From: JAHEGP01 sp963792875
GTDB taxonomy: Bacteria; Pseudomonadota; Gammaproteobacteria; Pseudomonadales; JAHEGP01
Reading direction: 5' to 3'
Length of the DNA stretch: 64,000 nucleotides
Assembly (NCBI GenBank): GCA_963792875.1
Contig: CAWBXV010000006.1
Span: 682,001 to 746,000, forward strand
Within the stretch, counting starts at the first letter, position 1. Each line of letters begins with the position of its first letter. Positions 63,877 through 64,000 of the stretch are shown one piece after another. The notes under the pieces are model-generated. The model was not told the DNA's origin and ran no database searches. It saw only the letters and a list, made by a program, of their open reading frames with translations. The position numbers and the translations under genes are program-made.

Positions 63877-64000
63877 GAGGTTCCGGGGTGGCTGGCGACA
63901 AGCGGGTGGGTGGTGGACGGGCCAGTTCATCGCGTCGGGCCTGGTCCATCGACCAGGGCAACCAGGGCGTGATATCGGCGGGAGGCTCGCCGCCGTTCTC
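63851..64000 (-). CDS. Unrecognised gene tail at the window edge
   Basis: An open frame enters from the right edge (ENGGEPPADITPWLPWSMDQ, then RRDELARPPP) and stops at 63851, overlapping the start of the DUF4338 fragment. I do not recognise the family. It may be part of the same mobile element. Low confidence that it is coding. Confidence 0.3.
   Translation of the reverse strand, partial: ENGGEPPADITPWLPWSMDQARRDELARPPPTRLSPATPEPRERPLLRS

Noticed and set aside
1..64000. rRNA, tRNA and CRISPR elements
   Set aside because: None was seen by eye: no cloverleaf with a conserved T-loop, no rRNA-like stretch and no regularly spaced direct repeats. A tRNAscan or Infernal run could not be done here.

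Overview
The window looks like a high-GC gammaproteobacterial chromosome, most plausibly a marine member of the Cellvibrionales/Halieaceae type. This is inferred from the fabA-fabB pair, the ispB / rplU-rpmA-obgE-proB / rpsT neighbourhood, and a complete exosortase-A (XrtA, PEP-CTERM) exopolysaccharide locus. No 16S or other phylogenetic marker is present, so the placement is an inference.

Layout. 0-5.6 kb: a truncated beta-CASP nuclease, an RmlD-like reductase, moaB-moeA (molybdenum cofactor), then fabB and fabA on the minus strand. 5.9-12.6 kb: sugar-nucleotide supply (ugd, galU, phosphomannomutase, a TviB-type UDP-HexNAc dehydrogenase, pgi). 12.8-25.2 kb: the XrtA core. It comprises the priming sugar-phosphate transferase, outer-membrane export lipoprotein, chain-length protein, a BY-kinase relative with a ruined P-loop, an outer-membrane barrel, exosortase A fused to EpsI, two polysaccharide deacetylases, a FemAB protein and wecB. 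25.2-34.9 kb: an O-antigen-ligase-like gene (broken), glycosyltransferases, an acyltransferase (broken), an ATP-grasp enzyme, a low-molecular-weight phosphatase, a GT2 (broken) and a DegT-like enzyme. 35.0-41.1 kb: the prsT-prsR-prsK regulatory trio, with prsR frameshifted. 41.2-51.5 kb: mostly housekeeping (DUF1631 protein, FN3 lipoprotein, ispB, ribosomal proteins L21, L27 and S20, obgE, proB, dgkA), with a TagB-like gene lodged between ispB and rplU. 52-62.9 kb: a second glycan block with four glycosyltransferases, a sulfotransferase, a beta-helix protein and the XrtA amidotransferase. Several of these genes are broken. 62.9-64 kb: transposase remnants and a DUF4338 fragment.

How the genes fit together. 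Pgi, GalU, Ugd, the phosphomannomutase, WecB and the TviB-type enzyme would supply glucose, glucuronate, mannose and N-acetyl-hexosaminuronate donors. The priming transferase starts the repeat unit on undecaprenyl phosphate and GT4/GT2 enzymes extend it. Deacetylases, acyltransferase, aminotransferase, amidotransferase and sulfotransferase would decorate it, and the export lipoprotein, chain-length protein and barrel move it out. PrsK/PrsR would control the PEP-CTERM regulon through sigma-54.

Most notable points. The FemAB protein carries an N-terminal segment that reads like the tRNA-binding coiled-coil arm of seryl-tRNA synthetase, joined through an alanine linker encoded by a perfect-period 15-bp repeat. 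The BY-kinase relative lacks the P-loop lysine. Disrupted genes are concentrated in accessory glycan genes, while housekeeping and core XrtA genes are intact. I found no rRNA, tRNA or CRISPR array.
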